Numbered from the stretch's first letter, positions 1 through 10,346 are shown. The stretch is DNA of 52,073 nucleotides from Betaproteobacteria bacterium (GCA_016194935.1 JACQAO010000013.1:1-52073); one strand, 5' to 3'. Made by a program: numbers and translations. Notes: generated from the sequence alone by a model not told the origin.

Positions 1-1
1 A

Positions 2-169
2 GCCACCGATTCGGCGAGCGAGAAATTACTCTACATCTACCGGCTGCTGGTGCACGACAAAGTCATTCAAGCCCTGCCGGAAGATCAGGTTGCCGAAAAA
101 TCCTTGCGGCATAAACTTTCGATCTGGTATTCCAAGCAATTGCCCAAGGATCATCCACTGTTGAAGTAA
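2..169 (+). CDS. C-terminal fragment of an unrecognised protein
   Basis: An open frame enters from the left edge and stops with TAA at 167-169, giving 55 residues. The fragment is rich in charged and hydrophobic residues, contains the stretch KLLYIYRLLVHDKV and ends in DHPLLK, so it looks like a soluble helical C-terminus. No motif identifies the family, and the start and most of the protein lie outside the window. No terminator with a U-tract is obvious behind it. Confidence 0.55.
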   Translation, partial: ATDSASEKLLYIYRLLVHDKVIQALPEDQVAEKSLRHKLSIWYSKQLPKDHPLLK

Positions 170-324
170 AAAGCTGTGTCGCCGGAATTTGCCGCAGGCG
201 CGGCATTTTCTGCCGGATCGCACGCCGCCGAATGTTATTACTACTTTGAAATAACAGGATATTGTATGGCTGGCATGGGCTGTGCTCTGTATCGATCAAA
301 TATCGACACGGGTACCGCAACACC

Positions 325-795
325 ATGCTTGTATCATCATCCACCAGCCAGCCCTTGCAGGTGCTTCTGCCTGCATCCACCCTGCCTGCCGGCAGCGAAG
401 GCAGTCTCGCCCACACGAGTTCTACGCAGCCACCTGCCGAAGCAGCGGGTGGCTCGCCGGGTCAGTCGAAGGATACGGTTGCGGGAGATCGCGTTACGCT
501 GACGGCAGTGCGGGAGTCGAAGGGCGGCGCGCCCGAGTTTCCCCCGGTCTATGCGGAAATCTGGAAGGATGGGATCAAGGTTGCGGAGATCGACATCCAC
601 GGCGGTGTGAACTCGGTCAATGGCCTGGTTGCTTCGGCACATGGCACTGCCGGCAATGGCGGGCCTTTACTGGCGGCGCGGCGCGCCGCCGAGATTATCC
701 GGTCCATCGGCGGCGAGATTCGGGTTGGCGGCCAGGTCATCGATGGTCAGACACTCGATACGCGGGCCAGGCTGAAAATGGCTTATGGCGCCTGA
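325..795 (+). CDS. Hypothetical protein
   Basis: A 156-residue frame from ATG 325 (an in-frame TTG at 262 is possible but its purine-rich stretch is too close). The N-terminal third is low-complexity, Ser/Thr/Pro/Gly rich, and probably disordered. From about residue 55 it becomes an ordered block with VTLTAVRES, VYAEIWKDGIKVAEIDIHGG and a helical RRAAEIIRSIGGEIRVGG. I do not recognise the family. The C-terminal part looks like a small alpha/beta domain. No clear ribosome binding site precedes either start, so the start is uncertain. Neighbours give no functional hint. Confidence 0.6.
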   Translation: MLVSSSTSQPLQVLLPASTLPAGSEGSLAHTSSTQPPAEAAGGSPGQSKDTVAGDRVTLTAVRESKGGAPEFPPVYAEIWKDGIKVAEIDIHGGVNSVNGLVASAHGTAGNGGPLLAARRAAEIIRSIGGEIRVGGQVIDGQTLDTRARLKMAYGA

Positions 796-851
796 CGCAA
801 TACGCGCAGGATGAACTGTTGCTGTCGCGCGCTAACAGCGGAAAAGCGGGA

Positions 852-1121
852 CTATCGGTAGACCTCGCGCCGATTGCCGATTTCGATCACCAGGATACAC
901 AGTACCCCGTCCTGTATGTCGCAAATGATACGGTAGTCGCCGATGAGATAGCGCCAGTAAACGCCGAGCATGGGGCCGGTCAGCGCGTCGCCTGTGCTGC
1001 GCGGGTCAGCTTGCTTGGCGACGCGCCCGTCCATGAAATCTACGATGCGCCGCGCAGTCTGCTGGTCCAGCTTGCGTAGCTGTTTTCTTGCCGTCCCGGT
1101 GTAGTTAATCGTCCAGGCCAA
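852..1121 (-). CDS. RelE/ParE-family toxin
   Basis: An 89-residue basic protein with the RelE/ParE fold signature: an N-terminal strand (WTINYTGTARKQL), helical RKLDQQTARRIVDFM, then LTGPMLGVYWRYLIGDYRIICDI and a final VLVIEIGNRREVYR. The WRYLIGDYRI stretch is the usual central strand carrying basic residues. Family members with RelE activity are ribosome-dependent mRNA endonucleases, whereas ParE members attack gyrase; this sequence alone does not separate the two. The start overlaps the end of the antitoxin gene by 17 nt, as is usual for toxin-antitoxin operons. Confidence 0.88.
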   Translation of the reverse strand: MAWTINYTGTARKQLRKLDQQTARRIVDFMDGRVAKQADPRSTGDALTGPMLGVYWRYLIGDYRIICDIQDGVLCILVIEIGNRREVYR

Positions 1122-1332
1122 GGTCTTTTCTCACTTGCTCGGTGGAATAGACCTTCTCTACGCCTTTGCGGACGCGCTCCATCGTCGCGGCGGCCAGATA
1201 GTAGTCTTCCAGATCATCCAGTCCGTTCATCACCAGCTCACGCAAGTAATACGCCTTGGTGCGGCCAGTTTTCGCTGCCAGATGGTCCAGTCGTTGCTCG
1301 ACCACAGGATCAAGCCGGATTGAAGTTGCCAT
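1105..1332 (-). CDS. RelB-type ribbon-helix-helix antitoxin
   Basis: A 75-residue protein beginning MATSIRLDPVVEQRLDHLAA, which is a ribbon-helix-helix DNA-binding domain (strand TSIRLD followed by two helices, with GRTKAYYLRELV as the second helix). The C-terminal half (LAAATMERVRKGVEKVYSTEQVRKDLGLDD) is the acidic tail that would bind the toxin. The frame is open further upstream to 1473, but ATG 1332 has an AGGAG ribosome binding site and begins exactly where family members start. It lies first in the operon, upstream of the toxin. Confidence 0.88.
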   Translation of the reverse strand: MATSIRLDPVVEQRLDHLAAKTGRTKAYYLRELVMNGLDDLEDYYLAAATMERVRKGVEKVYSTEQVRKDLGLDD

Positions 1333-1349
1333 GTCGTTGCTCCTGTGAG

Positions 1350-1375
1350 TACATGTATTCACTGTATCACATGTA
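1350..1375 (-). promoter_or_regulatory. Operator-like repeats before the toxin-antitoxin operon
   Basis: Two copies of the palindrome ACATGT (1351-1356 and 1369-1374, 18 bp apart) sit directly upstream of the antitoxin start. The left copy extends to TACATGTA. Ribbon-helix-helix antitoxins normally bind such short palindromes and autorepress. Binding is inferred. Confidence 0.6.
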
Positions 1376-1379
1376 AGCA

Positions 1380-1414
1380 TGGAAAAGGGCTTCAGCCTTT
1401 CGACTGAAACCCTT
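1380..1414 (-). terminator. Intrinsic terminator after tRNA-Pro
   Basis: On the minus strand AAGGGTTTCAG pairs with CTGAAGCCCTT across the loop TCGAAAGG (one mismatch) and is followed by TTTTCC. It lies about 10 nt downstream of the tRNA-Pro 3' end and separates it from the toxin-antitoxin operon. Confidence 0.7.
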
Positions 1415-1424
1415 GTGGTATTAC

Positions 1425-1502
<78 letters not shown>

Positions 1503-1585
1503 CTTGATAAAATTATAACAGATCGCACTGCGGGCATCGTGCGCTGATGCCGCAACCGGCGCCTTTGAGCGGATGCAGCGGAAGA

Positions 1586-1984
1586 TTAAGCGCGCAGGAA
1601 TTCGATGATGCTGGCGAGTTCGGCGCGCAACGGCAGGGCACCCGCCGAGTTGGGGTGCAGGGTGCCGGCGGGCGGCATGGGTGTTTCGCGGATTTCACGC
1701 TGGGGATTTTTGCCGGGGGACTCTTCCAGCCGGTGGCGGGCGCCGCTGATGGTGAAGCCCTCCTGGTACAACAACTCGCGGATGCGGCGCACCAGCAGAA
1801 CTTCGTGATGCTGGTAATAGCGCCGGTTGCCGCGCCGCTTGACTGGTCTTAACTGAGTGAATTCCTGTTCCCAGTAGCGCAGCACATGCGGCTTGACGCC
1901 ACACAGTTCGCTGACTTCGCCGATCGTGAAATAGCGCTTGGCCGGGATCGGGGGCAGAACTTCCTTACTGTCTAACGTTGCCAT
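1586..1984 (-). CDS. MerR-family transcriptional regulator
   Basis: 132 residues. The N-terminal winged helix is clear: [27 protein letters not shown] at about residues 16-42, then [23 protein letters not shown], the MerR wing and recognition region. No metal-binding cysteine pattern follows; the C-terminal part is a short helical, Pro-rich segment ending in ASIIEFLRA. It matches the YcgE/MlrA-like MerR protein that follows ihfA in many betaproteobacteria. The start overlaps the ihfA stop by 20 nt, so it is co-transcribed and probably translationally coupled. Its target is unknown. Confidence 0.93.
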   Translation of the reverse strand: MATLDSKEVLPPIPAKRYFTIGEVSELCGVKPHVLRYWEQEFTQLRPVKRRGNRRYYQHHEVLLVRRIRELLYQEGFTISGARHRLEESPGKNPQREIRETPMPPAGTLHPNSAGALPLRAELASIIEFLRA

Positions 1985-2279
1985 GGTTGTCGAGTTTGAG
2001 ATTTTCGACGGCTACTTTCAGTTTCTGACTGGCGTGGAAAGTTACGACGCGACGGGCGGTGATGGGAATTTCCTCGCCGGTTTTCGGATTGCGACCGGGC
2101 CGCTGGGGTTTGTCGCGCAGTTGAAAGTTGCCGAAGCTGGAGAGCTTGACGCTGTCGCCGTTTTCCAGCGCGCCGCGGATTTCCTCGAAGAAACTTTCCA
2201 CCATGTCCTTGGCTTCACGCTTGTTCAAGCCCACTTTTTCGAACAATAGATCGGCGAGTTCAGCCTTGGTCAGTGTCAT
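1965..2279 (-). CDS. ihfA: Integration host factor alpha subunit
   Basis: 104 residues beginning [31 protein letters not shown], the HU/IHF dimerisation helices. The DNA-binding arm signature [27 protein letters not shown] is intact at about residues 64-90. With IhfB it forms the heterodimer that bends DNA in recombination, replication and sigma-54 promoter activation. The frame is open upstream to 2348, but ATG 2279 starts where IhfA proteins start. It follows pheT, as in E. coli, so it is part of the thrS-pheT operon. Confidence 0.97.
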   Translation of the reverse strand: MTLTKAELADLLFEKVGLNKREAKDMVESFFEEIRGALENGDSVKLSSFGNFQLRDKPQRPGRNPKTGEEIPITARRVVTFHASQKLKVAVENLKLDNHGNVRQ

Positions 2280-2307
2280 GCATGCCCCCTGAATTTCTGT
2301 TTGCGAA

Positions 2308-4710
2308 TTATTTCGACCGTAGCGTTGCGGCGAATTGTTTGACTGCAATATCGATCAACTGCTGGATCGCCAGATCCGCTTCGCTGTCTGCCAAAGTCTT
2401 TTCAGTATCTTGCATAACTATGTGGAATGCAAGGCTTTTTTGGTTTTGATCGACGCCTTTTCCGTAATATACATCGAACAACTGGATGTCGCTGACGATG
2501 GCTGGCGCTGCCTCGCGCAGGGCGTCGAGCAGTGTTTGCAGCGGCTGGTCGCGGGCCACCAGCAGCGCCAGGTCGCGCTTTACCGGCGGGTAGCGCGAAA
2601 CTTCCTGATAATTAGGCAGGAGCTGCCTGGTCAGCGCGTCGAGTTCGATTTCGCACACCACCGGCGCAAGGTTGCCCAGGCTGGCCAGTTCGTATTTTTG
2701 CACCCACTGCGGATGCAGCTCGCCGATCATGCCGATGTCCTTGCCATCGAGTACGATGCTGGCCGCGCGGCCAGGGTGCAGCGCGGGATGCGCCAGTTTC
2801 TCAAAGCGCAGCGATTGCGCAGGGAACAGTGATTCGACATCGGCCTTGAGGTCGAAAAAATCCACGTTACGGGTTTCCACGCCCCACTGTTCAGGGACCG
2901 CCGGGCCGGCGCACAGCGTGGCGAGGCGCAGCGGTTGATGGAAACCGGCAACAGGTTGTGCTGCCGCATCACGCAGGAAACAACGACCGATTTCGAACAC
3001 CCGCACGCGCCGTGTGCGGCGCTTGAGATTGGCAGTCAACGTGCCGATCAAGCCGCCGATCAGGCCGGAGCGCATCACGCTCATCTGGCTGGCAATCGGG
3101 TTGGTCACCGTGATGACAGCGGGGTGGGCGTAGAAATCTTTTTCCCAGGCTGCTTCGACAAAGCTGAAATTGACCACTTCCTGAAAATCCCGCTCCGCCA
3201 GTTGGTGGCGCAACTGCATCGCCGTGCGTCGTTCTTCGGGCAGCGGCAACATCGCCAGCCGGCCCTGGGGGATGGGCGAGGGGATGTTGTCGTAGCCGTG
3301 CAGGCGGGCAATCTCTTCGATCAGGTCTTCTTCGATTTCGATGTCGTAGCGATACGGCGGCGGCGTGACCAGAAAATTGTCACCTTCGCGGCGCAGCGGG
3401 AAGCCCAGGCTCAGCAGCAGTTTTTCAATTTGTGTCACGCCCAGCGGGGCGCCGAGCACCCTGGCGGCGCGGGCGCTGCGCAGCCTGACCGGCGCGCGTT
3501 GCGGCAGATCAGTCTGTGAAACGGCTTCGACCACCGGGCCGGGACTGCCGCCGCAGATGTCAAGAATCAGTTGCGTGGCGCGTTCGATGGCCTTGCGCTG
3601 CAAGTCGAAATCTACGCCGCGCTCGTAGCGGTACGAGGCGTCGCTGGAGAAGCCCAGTGCGCGCGCCTTTCCAGCAATGGCAGCAGGAGCGAAGAAGGCG
3701 CTTTCGAGGAATAGTTCGCTGGTGGCGTCGCTGATGCCGCTGTCTTCGCCGCCCATGATGCCGGCCAGGGCCAGCGCGCGCGCGCCGTGTTTCTCATCGG
3801 CGATCAGGGCGGTGTTGGCGGACGGCGTGACCACCTGTTCATTGAGCAACTTGAGTTGTTCGCCGGCGTGCGGGTAGCGCACCCGGATGCTGCCTTCGAG
3901 CCGGGCATTGTCGAAGGCGTGCAGCGGCTGGCCGAGTTCCAGCATGACGTAGTTGGTGACGTCGACCAGGGCGCTGATGGCGCGAATGCCACTGCGCTCC
4001 AGGCGTTGCTTGAGCCAGTCGGGTGTAGCCGCGCGGGCATTGACGCCACTGACGATGCGCCCACAATAGCGCGGGCAGGCTTGCGGCGCATCGAGCAGGA
4101 TGCTGCGTTGATTATCCTGCGCAGCCGGCACGGCGGCCATGGGGGGCAGGGTCAGCGGCGCGCCGCTCAAGGCCGCGACTTCACGGGCGATGCCTTGCAA
4201 AGAAAGGCAATCGGCGCGATTTGGAGTGAGCTTGAGGGTGAACAGCGTGTCGTCGAGCGCCAGGTGCATGCGGATGTCTTGTCCCACTGCCGCTGTTTCG
4301 GCCAGCGCCAGCAGACCACCATGATCTTCGGATAGCCCCAGCTCACGCGCCGAACAGAGCATGCCGTTGGATTCGACGCCGCGTACCTTGGCCTGCTTGA
4401 TGCGCAGGCCGGGCAACTCGGCGCCGACCATTGCGCAAGGCGCTTTCATGCCCGCCGCCACGTTGGGCGCGCCGCAGACGATTTGCAAGGGCTCGCCCTG
4501 GCCTGTATCGACACGGCAGAGTTTCAGCTTGTCGGCATCAGGATGTTTATCGACGCTCAGCACCTGCGCGACCACCACGCCGCTGCAGGGCGGCGCTACC
4601 GGGCGCATTTCCTCGACTTCGAGGCCGGCCATGGTCAGCAGGTGCGCCAGCGCATCGCTCGTGAGCGGTGGATTGACCAGGCTGCGCAACCAGTGTTCGG
4701 AAAACTGCAT
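2308..4710 (-). CDS. pheT: Phenylalanine--tRNA ligase beta subunit
   Basis: 800 residues, the usual bacterial PheT length. In order: N-terminal [20 protein letters not shown]-like tRNA-binding domain ([26 protein letters not shown] at about 45-70), B3/B4 editing domain in the middle ([15 protein letters not shown]), B5 domain (RRAPVRL-type linker and [34 protein letters not shown]), catalytic-like core, and the C-terminal ferredoxin-fold anticodon-binding domain ([12 protein letters not shown]). Together with PheS it forms the alpha2beta2 enzyme that charges tRNA-Phe; the beta subunit hydrolyses mischarged Tyr-tRNA. It is separated from pheS by an unusually long 153-nt gap. Confidence 0.99.
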   Translation of the reverse strand: MQFSEHWLRSLVNPPLTSDALAHLLTMAGLEVEEMRPVAPPCSGVVVAQVLSVDKHPDADKLKLCRVDTGQGEPLQIVCGAPNVAAGMKAPCAMVGAELPGLRIKQAKVRGVESNGMLCSARELGLSEDHGGLLALAETAAVGQDIRMHLALDDTLFTLKLTPNRADCLSLQGIAREVAALSGAPLTLPPMAAVPAAQDNQRSILLDAPQACPRYCGRIVSGVNARAATPDWLKQRLERSGIRAISALVDVTNYVMLELGQPLHAFDNARLEGSIRVRYPHAGEQLKLLNEQVVTPSANTALIADEKHGARALALAGIMGGEDSGISDATSELFLESAFFAPAAIAGKARALGFSSDASYRYERGVDFDLQRKAIERATQLILDICGGSPGPVVEAVSQTDLPQRAPVRLRSARAARVLGAPLGVTQIEKLLLSLGFPLRREGDNFLVTPPPYRYDIEIEEDLIEEIARLHGYDNIPSPIPQGRLAMLPLPEERRTAMQLRHQLAERDFQEVVNFSFVEAAWEKDFYAHPAVITVTNPIASQMSVMRSGLIGGLIGTLTANLKRRTRRVRVFEIGRCFLRDAAAQPVAGFHQPLRLATLCAGPAVPEQWGVETRNVDFFDLKADVESLFPAQSLRFEKLAHPALHPGRAASIVLDGKDIGMIGELHPQWVQKYELASLGNLAPVVCEIELDALTRQLLPNYQEVSRYPPVKRDLALLVARDQPLQTLLDALREAAPAIVSDIQLFDVYYGKGVDQNQKSLAFHIVMQDTEKTLADSEADLAIQQLIDIAVKQFAATLRSK

Positions 4711-4863
4711 GATTAACGTGGAACAGTGAAATTAAGCGTCGAGTCACCCGACGAGCGTAGCGAGCAAGTCAGTCGCCTCCCAGCGAGGGGAGGATGGGAG
4801 GGGCGGGTGTTTATTGCTTTGAACGATTTCATGGCACAGAGGTGGGTTTGGCGACCAAGCGAG
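4711..4863. other. pheS-pheT intergenic segment with GC-rich inverted repeats
   Basis: 153 nt between two genes that are usually only a few bases apart. It contains CACCCG (4745-4750) matched by CGGGTG (4804-4809), and inside it CCTCCC paired with GGGAGG around AGCGA, plus the repetitive string GAGCGTAGCGAGC. This resembles dispersed intergenic hairpin repeats. No gene is visible in it. Confidence 0.5.
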
Positions 4864-5949
<1,086 letters not shown>

Positions 5950-5952
5950 CTA

Positions 5953-6324
5953 TCAGGCGGCGACGGTCGCAGCCAGTTGCGCCTTGGCCTGGTTGGCAAT
6001 CGCTGCGAAGGCAGGCTTGTCGAACACCGCCAGATCGGCCAGCACCTTGCGGTCGACCTCGATAGCGGCTTTCTTCAGGCCGTTCATCAAGCCGCTGTAG
6101 TTCATGCCCAGCTCACGCGCACCGGCGTTGATACGGGCGATCCACAGGGCGCGGAACTGGCGCTTTCTCTGGCGGCGGTCACGGTAGGCATACTGCCCTG
6201 CCTTCATCACCGCTTCCTTGGCGATACGATAGACGTTCTTGCGGCGGCCGCGATAACCCTTGGCGGCGTCGAGAACTTTCTTGTGGCGCGCGCGCGCCGT
6301 TACTCCGCGTTTGACTCTTGGCAT
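5953..6324 (-). CDS. rplT: 50S ribosomal protein L20
   Basis: 123 residues, near the usual 117-120. It begins [30 protein letters not shown], the long basic N-terminal tail of L20, followed by the conserved [19 protein letters not shown] region and globular domain. L20 is an early assembly protein that binds 23S rRNA and in E. coli also represses rpmI-rplT translation. Here it follows rpmI by 12 nt and is followed by a terminator-like hairpin. Confidence 0.99.
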   Translation of the reverse strand: MPRVKRGVTARARHKKVLDAAKGYRGRRKNVYRIAKEAVMKAGQYAYRDRRQRKRQFRALWIARINAGARELGMNYSGLMNGLKKAAIEVDRKVLADLAVFDKPAFAAIANQAKAQLAATVAA

Positions 6325-6336
6325 GTCAGGTTCTCC

Positions 6337-6534
6337 TTACGCGTAGGGCAGCATGGCGCGGACGGATTTCACGTCGGCGGCAACGACTGCGGTGGTCCCG
6401 CGCAACTGGCGCTTGGACTTGGTGGTTTTCTTGGTCAGGATGTGGCGCTTGAACGCAGAGGCGCGCTTGATGCTGCCCCCGGCGCGCACTTTGAAGCGCT
6501 TTTTGGCCCCGCTTTTGGTTTTCATCTTCGGCAT
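6337..6534 (-). CDS. rpmI: 50S ribosomal protein L35
   Basis: 65 residues, the standard L35 length, beginning [24 protein letters not shown] with very high Lys/Arg content and the family string [15 protein letters not shown]. Translation starts at ATG 6534 behind a strong AAGGAG. It lies between infC and rplT, as in nearly all bacteria. A stable hairpin in the 124-nt leader before it may be the site of L20-type translational control. Confidence 0.99.
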   Translation of the reverse strand: MPKMKTKSGAKKRFKVRAGGSIKRASAFKRHILTKKTTKSKRQLRGTTAVVAADVKSVRAMLPYA

Positions 6535-6616
6535 CGAAGTACTCCTTTTTTAACATGGCGCCGGGTGACCTTCTTCTTGAAGGCGCTTGAATTACCCGCA
6601 ACCACTTGTTTCGCTC

Positions 6617-6647
6617 GCGCCGCCACAGCATTACACTCTGGCGGCGC
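6617..6647 (-). promoter_or_regulatory. Stable hairpin in the infC-rpmI leader
   Basis: A perfect 9-bp GC-rich stem (GCGCCGCCA with TGGCGGCGC) and 13-nt loop lie between infC and rpmI. No U-tract follows on the minus strand, so it is not a plain terminator. In E. coli this interval holds the L20 translational operator; equivalence here is inferred only from position. Confidence 0.4.
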
Positions 6648-6658
6648 AGGCAGATGCT

Positions 6659-7189
6659 TTATTTTGCCGCTGCTTTCTTGATCGGCGCCAGCACCATCAC
6701 CAACTGGCGGCCTTCCATCTTGGGAAACTGTTCCACTACGCCGTGCTCCAGCAGATCCGCCTTGACCCGCTCCAGCAGGCGGATACCGAATTCCTGGTGG
6801 GCCATTTCACGACCGCGAAAACGCAGCGTAATTTTTGTCTTGTCGCCTTCATGCAAAAACTTGATCAGATTGCGCAGCTTGATTTTGTAATCGCCTTCGT
6901 CGGTACCCGGACGGAACTTGATTTCCTTGACCTGGATCTGCTTCTGCTTGAGCTTGGCATCGTGCGCCCGTTTGGCTTCCTGGTACTTGAACTTGCCGAA
7001 GTCCATCAGGCGGCACACCGGCGGAACCGCCATCGGCGCAATTTCCACGAGATCCACACCGGTTTCTTCGGCCAAAGCCAGCGCTGATTTCAGCGCAACG
7101 ATTCCTAGTTGTTCGGCATCCAAGCCCACCAGACGAATCTCGGGGGCGGTTATTTCATTGTTGACGCGCTGCGTCTTGTCCTGGGCGAT
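6659..7189 (-). CDS. infC: Translation initiation factor IF-3
   Basis: 176 residues if translation starts at the AUC codon at 7187-7189 ([13 protein letters not shown]...). The N-domain carries APEIRLVG, the linker is Lys-rich ([25 protein letters not shown]), and the C-domain has [32 protein letters not shown]-3 prevents subunit joining and checks start codons. A GGAG sits nine bases before the AUC, while the alternative in-frame TTG at 7204 overlaps that ribosome binding site. A rare start codon is the known basis of IF-3 autoregulation. It is 27 nt downstream of thrS. Confidence 0.95.
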   Translation of the reverse strand: MAQDKTQRVNNEITAPEIRLVGLDAEQLGIVALKSALALAEETGVDLVEIAPMAVPPVCRLMDFGKFKYQEAKRAHDAKLKQKQIQVKEIKFRPGTDEGDYKIKLRNLIKFLHEGDKTKITLRFRGREMAHQEFGIRLLERVKADLLEHGVVEQFPKMEGRQLVMVLAPIKKAAAK

Positions 7190-7216
7190 GGTTCGGCTCT
7201 CCAAATAAACAAAAAA

Positions 7217-9157
7217 TCAGGTCGTCGCGGGTTCCCATCCGCGTGCATCGCGCACATCTCGTTCCTGCAAGAGGCGCTCAATCAGCGATTCAGGGGACAT
7301 TTGCCCGAGATCCAAATTTCCTCGAGCACGCACGGCGACCATCCCGGCGGCCTTTTCCTTATCGCCGACGACGATTTGGTAAGGCCGCTTCAACAAGCTA
7401 TGTTCGCGTATTTTATAGTTAATTTTCTCGCCGCGCAAATCAGTTTGCACCCGCAAGCCCGCCGTGCGTAGTTTTTCCGCCACAGTTTCGGCGTAATCCG
7501 CCTGGGCTTCGGAAATATTCATCACCACCGCCTGCACCGGCGCGAGCCACAAGGGGAAGGCGCCGGCATGATGTTCGATGAGTATGCCGATGAAACGCTC
7601 CAGCGAGCCAAGCACCGCGCGATGCAGCATTACCGGGGTGTGGCGGGCGTTGTCCTCGCCGACATACTCGGCGCCGAGGCGGCCCGGCGTGGAGAAGTCG
7701 AGCTGCAGGGTGCCGCATTGCCAGACGCGCCCCAGGCAATCTTTCAGCGAGAACTCGATCTTCGGGCCATAAAACGCGCCTTCGCCCGGTTGCAGCTCAA
7801 ATTTCAGCGCCTTGGCGTCCAGCGCCTGGGCCAGTGCGGCTTCGGCGCGATCCCAGGTTTCCTCGGCGCCGATGCGCTTGTCCGGCCGGGTCGACAGCTT
7901 GACGAGGATTTCGGTGAAGCCGAAGTCCTCGTACACCTTGCGCAGCAGGTCGATGAAGGCGGCAGACTCGGCATGCAACTGGTCTTCGGCGCAGAAAATA
8001 TGGGCATCGTCCTGGACGAAGCCGCGCACCCGCATGATGCCGTGCAGCGAACCGGAAGGCTCGTTGCGGTGGCAGGAGCCGAACTCGGCCAGGCGCAGCG
8101 GCAGCTCGCGGTAGCTCTTGATGCCCTGGTTGAAAATCTGGATATGGCCGGGGCAGTTCATCGGCTTGACGGCATAGTCGCGGTTTTCCGAGGAAGTCGT
8201 GAACATGCTTTCGTGATAATTTTCCCAGTGGCCGGATTTTTCCCACAGCACCCGGTCTATCAACTGCGGGGTCTTCACTTCCTGGTAGCCGTGCTGCTTT
8301 TGCACTTCACGCATGTATTGCTCGATCTCCTGCCACAGCAGCCAGCCATGCGGGTGCCAGAACACCATGCCGGGCGCTTCCTCTTGCAGGTGGAACAGGT
8401 CGAGTTGCCGGCCCAGTTTGCGGTGGTCGCGTTTTTCCGCCTCCTCCAGCATGTGCAAGTAGGCGTCGAGTTCGTCTTTCTTGGCCCAGGCCGTGCCATA
8501 GATGCGCTGCAACTGTTCGTTCTTCGGGTCGCCGCGCCAGTAGGCGCCGGCCAGCTTCATCAGCTTGAACACCCTGAGCTTGCCGGTGGATGGCACATGC
8601 GGGCCGCGGCACAGGTCGATGAAATCGCCCTCGCGGTACAAGGAGACTTCTTGATCCGCGGGAATTGCGGCAATCAATTCCGCCTTGTAGTGCTCGCCGA
8701 TGGATTTAAAAAACGCGACGGCTTTATCGCGCGGCCAGACTTCGCGCGTGACCGGAAAATCCTTCTTGGCCAGTTCCGCCATGCGCTGCTCGATCTGCGT
8801 CAGGTCTTCAGGAGTGAACGGGCGCTGGTAGGCGAAGTCGTAGTAGAAACCATTTTCGACTGTGGGGCCGATGGTCACCTGCGCTTCGGGAAACAACTCC
8901 TTGACGGCATAAGCCAGCAGGTGGGCGGTGGAATGACGAATCACCTCGACGCCATCAGAATCCTTGTCGGTGACGATGGCAAGGCCGGCGTCGCTGGCGA
9001 TGAGATGAGAGGTGTCGACCAGCTTGCCGTCGACGCGACCGGCCAGCGCCGCCTTGGCCAGGCCGGCGCCGATGGACGCCGCGACTTCCGCCACCGTCAC
9101 TGGCTGCGGGTATTCGCGCCTGGAACCGTCGGGCAGGGTGATGGTAATGGCTGGCAT
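7217..9157 (-). CDS. thrS: Threonine--tRNA ligase
   Basis: 646 residues, normal for ThrRS. N-terminal TGS domain ([27 protein letters not shown]), editing domain with [16 protein letters not shown] at about 75-90, class II core with [19 protein letters not shown] and [30 protein letters not shown], and C-terminal anticodon-binding domain (QAVVMNIS to the end). It charges tRNA-Thr and removes misactivated serine. It is the first gene of the thrS-infC-rpmI-rplT-pheST-ihfA operon. No E. coli-like tRNA-mimic leader could be recognised in the roughly 50-nt leader. Confidence 0.99.
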   Translation of the reverse strand: MPAITITLPDGSRREYPQPVTVAEVAASIGAGLAKAALAGRVDGKLVDTSHLIASDAGLAIVTDKDSDGVEVIRHSTAHLLAYAVKELFPEAQVTIGPTVENGFYYDFAYQRPFTPEDLTQIEQRMAELAKKDFPVTREVWPRDKAVAFFKSIGEHYKAELIAAIPADQEVSLYREGDFIDLCRGPHVPSTGKLRVFKLMKLAGAYWRGDPKNEQLQRIYGTAWAKKDELDAYLHMLEEAEKRDHRKLGRQLDLFHLQEEAPGMVFWHPHGWLLWQEIEQYMREVQKQHGYQEVKTPQLIDRVLWEKSGHWENYHESMFTTSSENRDYAVKPMNCPGHIQIFNQGIKSYRELPLRLAEFGSCHRNEPSGSLHGIMRVRGFVQDDAHIFCAEDQLHAESAAFIDLLRKVYEDFGFTEILVKLSTRPDKRIGAEETWDRAEAALAQALDAKALKFELQPGEGAFYGPKIEFSLKDCLGRVWQCGTLQLDFSTPGRLGAEYVGEDNARHTPVMLHRAVLGSLERFIGILIEHHAGAFPLWLAPVQAVVMNISEAQADYAETVAEKLRTAGLRVQTDLRGEKINYKIREHSLLKRPYQIVVGDKEKAAGMVAVRARGNLDLGQMSPESLIERLLQERDVRDARGWEPATT

Positions 9158-9215
9158 GACTTATAACGATAGACAGAGGGTTAAGCGCCTGCCGATTGAT
9201 GCAGACAAGCTTCTG

Positions 9216-9243
9216 ATTATAGCAAAAGGCCGGACAATAACGG
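9216..9243 (-). promoter_or_regulatory. Probable promoter of the thrS operon
   Basis: A perfect minus-strand TATAAT lies at 9216-9221, about 60 bp upstream of the thrS ATG. The matching -35 region is poor (CCGTTA at 16 bp), so the -10 box is the main evidence. Confidence 0.45.
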
Positions 9244-9370
9244 CGGACGAACCGCGTTTCTTCCGCCAGTGCTGGATGATTGGGGGCGACAAGGTGCATA
9301 ATGGACAGATGAATGTAAAATACCGCCTTGGGAAAATTGCGCTTCAACATTACCGCTGAGCGAGCGCAAC

Positions 9371-9622
9371 ATGGCTTGGTATCTGTATATGATCGAGTGC
9401 AATGACGGCAGCATTTATACTGGCATCACTGTTGATGTTGCGGCACGCTATGACGCACACCGTAGTGGCAAGGGCGCCCGTTACACCCGCTCTCATCCAC
9501 CCCGGCGTTTGCTGGTCAGTATCGAGTATGCCGACAGGTCGGCGGCGGCGAAAGCCGAAGTCCAGATGAAGCGTCTGACCGCCAGCGAAAAACGTATATT
9601 CTGTCTGCGGCACGGCGCCTGA
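9371..9622 (+). CDS. GIY-YIG domain protein (YhbQ/UPF0213 type)
   Basis: 83 residues, essentially only the GIY-YIG nuclease domain: WYLYMIECNDGSIYTGITVDVAARYDAHRSGKGARYTRSH. The family GIY is read here as LYM and the YIG as YTG; the Arg after DVAAR and the His of DAHRSGKGARYT are in place, and the C-terminal Glu is in AKAEVQMKRL. Stand-alone members of this size are attributed to DNA repair or structure-specific nicking, with little direct evidence. It is a plus-strand gene divergent from thrS and followed closely by a small hypothetical gene. Confidence 0.9.
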   Translation: MAWYLYMIECNDGSIYTGITVDVAARYDAHRSGKGARYTRSHPPRRLLVSIEYADRSAAAKAEVQMKRLTASEKRIFCLRHGA

Positions 9623-9636
9623 AAAAGGAAACAGGT

Positions 9637-9873
9637 ATGACTACTGATGAACAACAACCCCGCTCACCGCAAGCCAGGCTGCGGGAACTATTGGCTATAC
9701 CGGAGCGCCTGCGCACCGACGCCCAGTGGGACGAAATTATCGAGATCGAGATCAGCCAGGGGCCGAAAAAACCGTCCGGCAATGCCTCGAAGCCCATGTC
9801 CCAGTCGCCATCGCGCCAACCCGACAGGAAGCCGTCTCCCCTGGGTAAGCACATGCGCAAACGACGGACATGA
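9637..9873 (+). CDS. Small hypothetical protein
   Basis: 78 residues starting 15 nt after the GIY-YIG gene, with AAGGAAA upstream of the ATG. The first half is a predicted helix pair (ARLRELLAIPERLRTDAQWDEIIEIEISQGPKK, split here by family-like charged residues); the second half is Ser/Pro/Lys-rich and probably disordered, ending in HMRKRRT. I do not recognise the family. Co-orientation and tight spacing suggest an operon with the GIY-YIG gene. Confidence 0.65.
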   Translation: MTTDEQQPRSPQARLRELLAIPERLRTDAQWDEIIEIEISQGPKKPSGNASKPMSQSPSRQPDRKPSPLGKHMRKRRT

Positions 9874-9953
9874 ACCGGGATGCGCATTTCACTTGCGCTG
9901 GCTGGCAAGTTCGATGACCGGTTTTTGGGAAATTCAGGAAATTAAAGGGAGCT

Positions 9954-10346
9954 CTAATCCAGTTCGGAAAAGCGCCTGATCTGCCGACCGGCTTTTTTTG
10001 TCGGTCGTCCACGTAGATTCGAACCAGGCATCGGCCCCAGTTTTTTGAGTTCCACAGCGCCTTGTCGCGCAAGCAGGCTTTGCGGCGTTTCGGCATACAG
10101 CAAACAGGCTTCAGATGCAGGCCGGCGCTGTTCATTGATGCCTTCCACGACGACCGTCCAGCGCTGATCACCGGTGGTGATTGCTAGCGTATCGCCGGGC
10201 TTGACCTCCTTCGACGGCTTGACCTGTTGAGCGTTCAGCCGAACCTTGCCGCCATCGACAGCGTTTGCCGCCAGGCTGCGAGTCTTGAAGAAGCGCGCCG
10301 CCCACAGCCATTTGTCCAGACGCAGGCGGGATTCGTGATCGCTCAT
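9954..10346 (-). CDS. hslR: Ribosome-associated heat shock protein Hsp15 (S4 domain)
   Basis: 130 residues with an N-terminal S4 RNA-binding domain: RLDKWLWAARFFKTRSLAANAVDGGKVRLNAQQVKPSKEV at residues 9-48. A basic C-terminal tail follows (LRGRPTKKAGRQIRRFSELD). Hsp15 binds free 50S subunits that still carry peptidyl-tRNA and helps recycle them. Size and both motifs match the family. It is convergent with the small hypothetical gene at 9637 and lies immediately downstream of tRNA-Thr on the same strand. Confidence 0.95.
   Translation of the reverse strand: MSDHESRLRLDKWLWAARFFKTRSLAANAVDGGKVRLNAQQVKPSKEVKPGDTLAITTGDQRWTVVVEGINEQRRPASEACLLYAETPQSLLARQGAVELKKLGPMPGSNLRGRPTKKAGRQIRRFSELD

Noticed and set aside
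167..188. Sigma-28 promoter ahead of the hypothetical gene at 325
   Set aside because: TAAA and GCCGGAAT are present, but the spacing is 10 bp instead of 15.
7568..9166. 532-codon plus-strand frame opposite thrS
   Set aside because: Antisense shadow of thrS; no ribosome binding site and no recognisable domain.
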